From Apiotrichum sp. Y4204 (lineage: Eukaryota; Basidiomycota; Tremellomycetes; Trichosporonales; Trichosporonaceae), in NCBI GenBank assembly GCA_025531455.1, contig JAMYHL010000016.1:186001-250000 (forward strand): a DNA stretch of 64,000 nucleotides. Reading direction: 5' to 3'. Below the pieces are notes generated by a model. That model was not told the origin of the DNA. It searched no databases and was given only the letters and a program-made list of their open reading frames with translations. Below are positions 58,491 to 64,000 of this stretch, in pieces; positions within the stretch are counted from its first letter, which is position 1; each line of letters starts with the position of its first letter. The position numbers were made by a program, and so were the translations under genes.

Positions 58491-59129
58491 TTCAGTCACT
58501 GGCCACGAGTTTAAGTTTGCTGTTATGCGGCCGTTCTTGTTCTGCCTAGCTCGTGATGGTGAGAATGGGTGGAAAGCGATCGTCAGCTCGTCAGACCTGC
58601 TTGGATGTCAACAAAACGGATTGATTGATGACGCGTTGGGGACCCCCAGGACGACAGCTTGGAGTGTTGTTTGTGGGGACCCCAGAATCCAGCTTCTCGC
58701 TGATCGGTGGCAAGGTGCCACAAGGGTATCCACAACTGCAACGCCGAAACACGCCACGCGACCTCCACCTGGTTCTGGCTATCAGCAAGTCGATCGCAAG
58801 TCGACAAGTCTATCAAGGGCCGCGCGTCCGCGTCTGATGCCACTCAACTGGCAGTACACTCGACAATGACGCTGTCGTCCACCAGAACCTCACTCACTGT
58901 TGACGTTCGCTCGCTGTCGTGTCGCGACTCTCTATTGATACAAACCAACTCTCTCTCTCCTCCCCTCTTCATCCTTTCCAACGTCACCCCTCGCCATCCA
59001 CACGCTTCCGGCTCGCTATTGATCTCGTTGACGTGAAAGCGCAACGGTCGAGCGAAATACCTACGATTACCCTTTCTCTTCGACCCTCATATCGTCTCCC
59101 CCAGCTCTGATCGCCTCAGCACGCACAAC
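58491..59129. promoter_or_regulatory. Divergent promoter region, RAD51-paralogue and proteasome beta-3
   Basis: This 639-bp gap between starts contains GGTGGCAAG at 58706-58714, one base off the yeast proteasome element GGTGGCAAA, about 420 bp before the beta-3 start. From about 58868 to 59129 no plus-strand ATG occurs. No gene is seen. Confidence 0.5.
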
Positions 59130-60040
59130 ATGGTGAGCAGACATGATAATGGCCAAGAGCGGTACCGTTGCTGATCATCAGTCAATTCAGGAGTATAACG
59201 GTGGCTCGGTGGTCGCCATGGTTGGAAAGGACTGTGTCGCTATTGCCTGTGACCTCCGTCTAGGAAACCAGGCCACCGGCATTGCCATGAACTTTGACAA
59301 GGTCTTCCCCGTCAACGACACTCTTTACTATGGTCTCCCCGGACTCGCAACTGATGTTTTCACATTGTGCGTATTGTGCAACTCCTCGCCGAGGTGTTTG
59401 GGTGCTGGCCCCGCGCAGCCTAAACATCCTCATAAGTTCCCTACCCCTGCGCCCGCCGAAGGAACATCCATTGAAGACCCGTGACTGACCATCAGGCGAG
59501 AGCAGCTTCGTTTCCGTGTCAACATGTACCGAATGAAGGAGGAGCGCGAAATCACTCCTGAGACCTTCACGCACCTCCTTTCGTCGACGCTGTACGAGAA
59601 GCGTTTCGGCTCGTACTTCCTTGAGCCCGTCGTTGCCGGTATTGCCCCTCCTACCTCTGCCAACCCGAACCCCAAGCCGTTCATTTCGACCATGGACAGG
59701 TGGGTGCATTGAACCGATATTCTGTGATTGTGCTGATTGTTCTCAGCATTGGCTGCATCACCACGCCCCAGGACTTTGCTGTTGCGGGCACTGCCACCGA
59801 CAAGCTGTATGGTGCCGCCGAGGGTCTGTGGGAGGCCGACCTCGAGCCGGAGGACCTTTTCGAGACGATCTCCCAGACCCTTTTGAACGCTGTCGACCGC
59901 GATGCTCTCAGTGGTTGGGGAGCTGTCGTTCACGTGATGTGAGTGTGACTGAGAATCTAACTCGGGGATCAACGATACTAATTGTTCACAGCACCAAGGA
60001 CAAGGTTGTCACGCGGACACTGAGGTCGCGTATGGATTAG
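59130..60040 (+). CDS. PUP3: 20S proteasome subunit beta-3
   Basis: Structural beta subunit of the 20S proteasome core. Exons 59130..59132, 59182..59366, 59496..59699, 59747..59938 and 59992..60040 give 210 aa. The start codon is alone on its coding exon: ATG is followed directly by the intron, and the product begins MSIQEYNGGSVVAMVGKDC. Family blocks: VAIACDLRLGNQATGIAMNF, YGLPGLATDVFTL, FTHLLSSTLYEKRFGSYFLE, TPQDFAVAGTATDKLYG, and DLFETISQTLLNAVDRDALS. Beta-3 lacks the catalytic N-terminal Thr by family, and this one does too. Intron 59367..59495 (129 bp) is the longest found here. It converges on msh4, with 152 bp between stops. Confidence 0.96.
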
Positions 60041-60192
60041 TTGGGTTACGACGGCAAGGGCAGCGTAGTTATGCATGTAGACCATTTCATTCGCTCGAGG
60101 CTCGCCGCACCGCAGTAATCATATCATGCGCTCGCATTGTATCTCTCACTGTGCTTGGCGGGTCTACGGACACATTCACTAATGTAACTATC

Positions 60193-63100
60193 TCACGCTG
60201 CGTAATTGACCTTAGCAGAAGTCGCTTCGTCTCCCGAATCAACGCCGTCACCAGAATCGCCCTCCAACTGCAGCACGGTCTCTAGGGTGGCGATGAGGTC
60301 ATGGCGCAGCTTTTGAACTTGCTCATACAGGTGAACGTCGCCATGCTTTGACGTCTCGATAGCATGTTGAATCTTGCCGCGCAGCTGTGAACGGACATGA
60401 GCTGCAGGCACCCAAGCCAACCCACCTCAACCACTGCCTTGCGGCGCATAGCTTGCGCGTTGGCAAGGCTTGCATTTCGTCCTGACATAATCAGCACATA
60501 TGCAGTCTTCCTGCACTTACCCTTCTCTTCCAAGTCTTCAAGCTTAGACGCAACCTTCCACGCTGTGCTCATCACCTCCGGGGGCAGGGAGGCCAGCTTT
60601 GCGATTTCGAGACCTAGGGGTCAACATAACACTATGTCGACTCTCACCATAATGCTCAGACTTGCTGATTCCTTCGACGACCTTGTATTGGAAGGAGGAG
60701 CTGAAATTGTCACTCGCGCCCATGTGGCTGTTATTCTTTTGGTGAGATACTGCCAACATTGAGTCTTACCTGGACCTGAAGATGCAACCTGTCGAATCAG
60801 CGCCAGCTGTGGATCTGGGACATACGTGACCACCCCGGCATGTGTGCACAGCGTTTGGGCTAGCTCCTTGAAATGAGTAGCGAAGAAGACAAAGGACCGC
60901 GAATTCAGCATCACTTGACAGATCATCTTACCTTCTTCTTGATCAGCTGTTCGGCAATCGCATGAGACAACCCAATGCCTTCGATGGGAGCGGTACCGCG
61001 GCCCAACTTCGCATTAACAGGACGTCAAGAAGAATGCCACCAACCTCATCGATCAAAACAAGGGTACGATGTGTCGCCATGCCTGATGTCAATCAGCTAG
61101 CCCTCGACAGTACCCACCCAGGATTGTAGCAGCAGTGGACATTTCCACCGCGAACGTGGACAGCGACTTTTCCAGGTAATCTGTGAATGAGTCATTTAGC
61201 CCTTGAGCTAGCCCCATACCTTCGTTGGAGAGCCGAGTAAGGAGCGCATCATACGTCCTAAAAACAGCGTACTCGGCAGGGACGCTGCGATTAGTTATCG
61301 TGCGCCTGATAGAGTTGAGTGCTCGTGCTCACAAAGAACCGACCATCGCTTGGACCGTGAGCAATCCAATCTGGCGCAAATATGTGCTTTTGCCGGACAT
61401 GCTGAGGTGGTCAGGAGCTCGATCCCCGTGGCGGCTATTCATACTTCGGTCCTTGGACGAGTTGAAAGTTGGCAGACCCTTCAGTAGCATAGACATCGTT
61501 GGGAACGCATGTGCCTGCTGGAAGGGTGGTTTCCAAGATTGGGTGGCGTCCATTCTTGATCTGAAGGTCAGTTGCATCGACCGCCACTCGTACCGTCAGG
61601 CTCTTTGAAAACTGAGGCCGAACTGGAGAATTGTATCAGCAGCGTTTGAACTGAGTTCCGTACCACATTGGTGAGCTGCAGTTAGCTTCTGCTCCGTTCT
61701 CAATACCAACCAGTTGCGATAACGGCAAACCCGGCAAGCATGTCGAGCATTCCAATCTTAACGCTGTGAGCATTCCACCGAGGATCGAGAGCCCATGCGT
61801 ACCGCTTCGGAAGCCATATACAGACAACCTGCAAGGTCAGAACGGGGAAATCATCTGAGCGTACTGATGTGGCTCAAGACCCTCTGCATCAGGTCATTCA
61901 CGATTTCGTCACTTAGATTGAAAACTTCCTGCTGTGTCTGTTGAAGGCGTGCATTGCGTTTGAGCTGGCATCAGAGTTTTGTGGATCGACATTCTGGCTC
62001 ACCAGTTCACGAGTGCTGAACTTGACAACACGTTTGCCGTGCTGGACGTTCACAAACTCCTTCGGCAGGGAGCTAGAATCTTCAAGCTCCTCTGATTGAC
62101 AAAAGAATCGATAACCACCTTCATTCCATTCCAGTTTGGCCGAAATGCCATGGTCGGCTGCAAGATAAGAGAGGTCGCCCTTACCATCACTTACTTTCAA
62201 GTGACTTGGTCACTATGCAATGGTGAGCACGACGACACGTCACACTGTTAGGACCCACACTCCATAATGTCGTTAACATTCTCCTCGTAAGTCGAGCGGG
62301 CCAAGTCAAGGAGTTGACTGAAGTTCTCTTTAATGGCAAAGAGCTTGGCGTTTTTAGCAATCTGGCGTTTGGACGCCCTCGCTTGAGGCAATGTGACTTC
62401 CATGTTGAGTCGTTCTTCAGATTAGCATCTTCTTCGTTTGCCGGAAGACTACCTTCGATAATTTGACGCATTTCCAGAATACCAGGATGACACAACGCCT
62501 GCCGCGCATGAGCTGTTTGTCATTGTATAACCTACTCTCTCTGTGAGGTGCACAACGGAAGAGCTGCTACCACGGAGGGCGGAAGCCAACACGGGAAGGG
62601 CGGTGACAACGGTACGCAGTTGCAGCAACAGCCCAATACGGTGTTCAGTGGCCGAAGCCAGACCATCGTTGCTGTGACTCTGCGCGAACTATCTATCAGA
62701 TACGTGTGATTAGAAGTAATGAGCCTACACCAGCAATCAAACGGTCAAAATCAAGCTTTGGATAGGTTAGTCATCTGCATACTCAGCGGATCTCACTCCT
62801 TCCAGGGGCTTGAGATTCTTGCGGATTGCTCGAAGTCTGTCAGGATGAAGAACGAGTTCTGAGATAGGTGAGAATAACGCGATCGGGACATCAATGCTGC
62901 CATACCCTCGACAACATCGAGACGCTTATCAATGATACTCTGCGCTGATGGGGTGAGCAAGGCAGAGGCCGTACTGGGCGTCCTACAGTTACTCGGTTGA
63001 AGGATTGAAGAACGGAGAAGCCTCATGCCCATTCCAGTGTAGCATGAGTTGAGTGTAGCTGTCCGAGTGAGCGTCTTGGCACATACAATAATTATGTACA

Positions 63101-64000
63101 ATAGAGCGTATTAGAACTCTTGGTCGTGAGATTGTTGTGCACCAGCTCAAGGTTGCGGGCAGTCTCAGAATCGATGAACATTTGGCCTTCTGTGAGTAAA
63201 ACAGCTGCCAAGGACTTTCCAACCTTTCAGTGTTTCGTATTTGATCAGCAAGGACGAGCTATTCAAGTGGAAGCCCTGCTTTGCGGATAAATAGAGTAGC
63301 AGGGCCGACGCAGCACACAGTGCGTAATAACGATCTTTCGCCACCGACAACATTGAAGACTTGGTGTCATCATCAATGCAAAACCGTTTCAAAAGTTCAA
63401 TGCCTGCGGTAAGCAATCGGATCGAAGCCATCTCGATCGGTGTGACTAACCATTCTCTGCATTCCATTGGGACCTTGGCGTGGCCTGGCATTTGACATGG
63501 AACTCGGTCTCAATCCGTTCCACGAGTGCCCATGGGGTCTCGGAACGGAATGCCGCACCGCGGAGACTCTGGTGAATCTCAGGTTCCGTGATGAGCACTG
63601 TACGAGGTGCGTGAATTGTCAAGTAATGCAATGTCTTGGGGTAGCCTGGAGTATCAGCCTCTGTCTCGAAGACACCCTGCGGCTACTAACACGAACTGTC
63701 CGCAACCTGGCGCGAGAAGTTAGGATGAAGACGCCAATGATCTCATTTGTGCGTACCTGTGTGAGAGTCATCTGGGGTATGTCAGATCCGCAGATACATC
63801 GCACTTACCCTCCCAGTATCAACGTTGAGCGCAGCCAGGCCGACTTCCAACCCGACGTCTAAAAGTGGGTCAGTCGGGGCCATCCTGTGCCACAGGACCC
63901 ACTTTTGCCACGAATGACGGCAATGACGTACTCGCCACCTTCCCCCAAAACAGAACCTGTTGTACTGGCCCTGACGGACGCTGCACCAGACTGTCTACCC
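60193..64000 (-). CDS. MSH4: MutS homologue 4 (5' end cut by window edge)
   Basis: Meiotic MutS-type protein that, with Msh5, stabilises recombination intermediates for crossing over. The first visible exon (near 64000, minus) reads GSVLGEGGEYVIAVIRGK and is spliced to NVGLEVGLAALNVDTGR, so the start lies beyond the window. Middle blocks: GISAKLEWNEGGYRFFCQSE and KFSTRELVSQN. ATPase: MSGKSTYLRQIGLLTVQAMVG and, after a 38-bp intron, LGRGTAPIEGIGLSHAIAEQ, then SFVFFATHFKELAQTL and YKVVEGISKSEHYGI. The C-terminal exon ends KVNYAA with TAA at 60193-60195. Many tiny introns interrupt it (about twenty). The early AVIRGK and GLAALN region fits Msh4 better than Msh2, Msh3, Msh5 or Msh6. Confidence 0.85.

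Overview
The window is nuclear DNA of a filamentous or yeast-like basidiomycete, probably Tremellomycetes, although I cannot fix the genus. The evidence is: genes broken by many very short introns (mostly 32-60 bp, GT..AG, with CTNAC-type branch sites), long pyrimidine-rich leaders, a BIM1/X325-type copper protein with an N-terminal His and a GPI tail, a fungal-type cofactor-independent phosphoglycerate mutase, and genes packed on both strands at roughly one per 2.5 kb. I reconstructed 23 protein genes by splicing. For 18 of them the exon lengths sum to an intact reading frame, and I give those exon coordinates; for the rest I give gene bounds and supporting exons.

Layout. 1-10.6 kb: phosphoglycerate mutase (minus, 3' end cut by the window edge), chitin synthase export chaperone Chs7 (plus), BIM1/X325 copper protein (plus), a 3.3 kb gene-free AT-richer stretch with hairpins and short duplications, and a peroxisomal 2-enoyl-CoA hydratase with an SKL tail (minus). 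11.4-20.2 kb: a small UBA-plus-membrane-anchor protein (plus), a PWWP protein (minus), a large DEAH helicase of the DHX29/DHX57 type (plus), and the PP1 inhibitor Ypi1 (minus). 21.9-30 kb: eIF4G (plus), GPI transamidase subunit Gab1/PIG-U (plus), and a secreted DUF7729-like protein (minus). 31.5-43.1 kb: ubiquitin chain elongation factor Ufd2 (minus), cap-binding Cbc2 (plus), AMPK gamma Snf4 (plus), Sgt2 co-chaperone (plus), oligoribonuclease (plus), and an Mpr1-like acetyltransferase (minus). 43.4-64 kb: a Zn2Cys6 transcription factor (minus), DNA topoisomerase II (minus), P4 flippase Drs2 (plus), a RAD51-paralogue (minus), proteasome beta-3 (plus), and MSH4 (minus, 5' end cut by the window edge).

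Most genes are conserved housekeeping genes: translation and RNA handling (eIF4G, Cbc2, DEAH helicase, oligoribonuclease), protein quality control (Ufd2, Sgt2, proteasome beta-3), cell surface and membranes (Chs7, Gab1, Drs2, BIM1-like, DUF7729), and chromosome biology (Top2, RAD51 paralogue, MSH4, PWWP). They do not form an operon-like or biosynthetic cluster. The RAD51 paralogue and MSH4 flank the proteasome gene, so two recombination genes sit within about 7 kb.

I saw no tRNA, rRNA, CRISPR array, intact transposon or virus-like element. The most unusual items are at the gene-structure level: two GC-AG introns, two 33-bp introns that stay open if retained inside conserved motifs, a start codon alone on its coding exon, a Zn2Cys6 domain whose only canonical AG acceptor would shorten the cluster, ATG-free leaders up to 0.9 kb, a 19-bp-period minisatellite in a promoter, and an unrecognised tail-anchored UBA protein.
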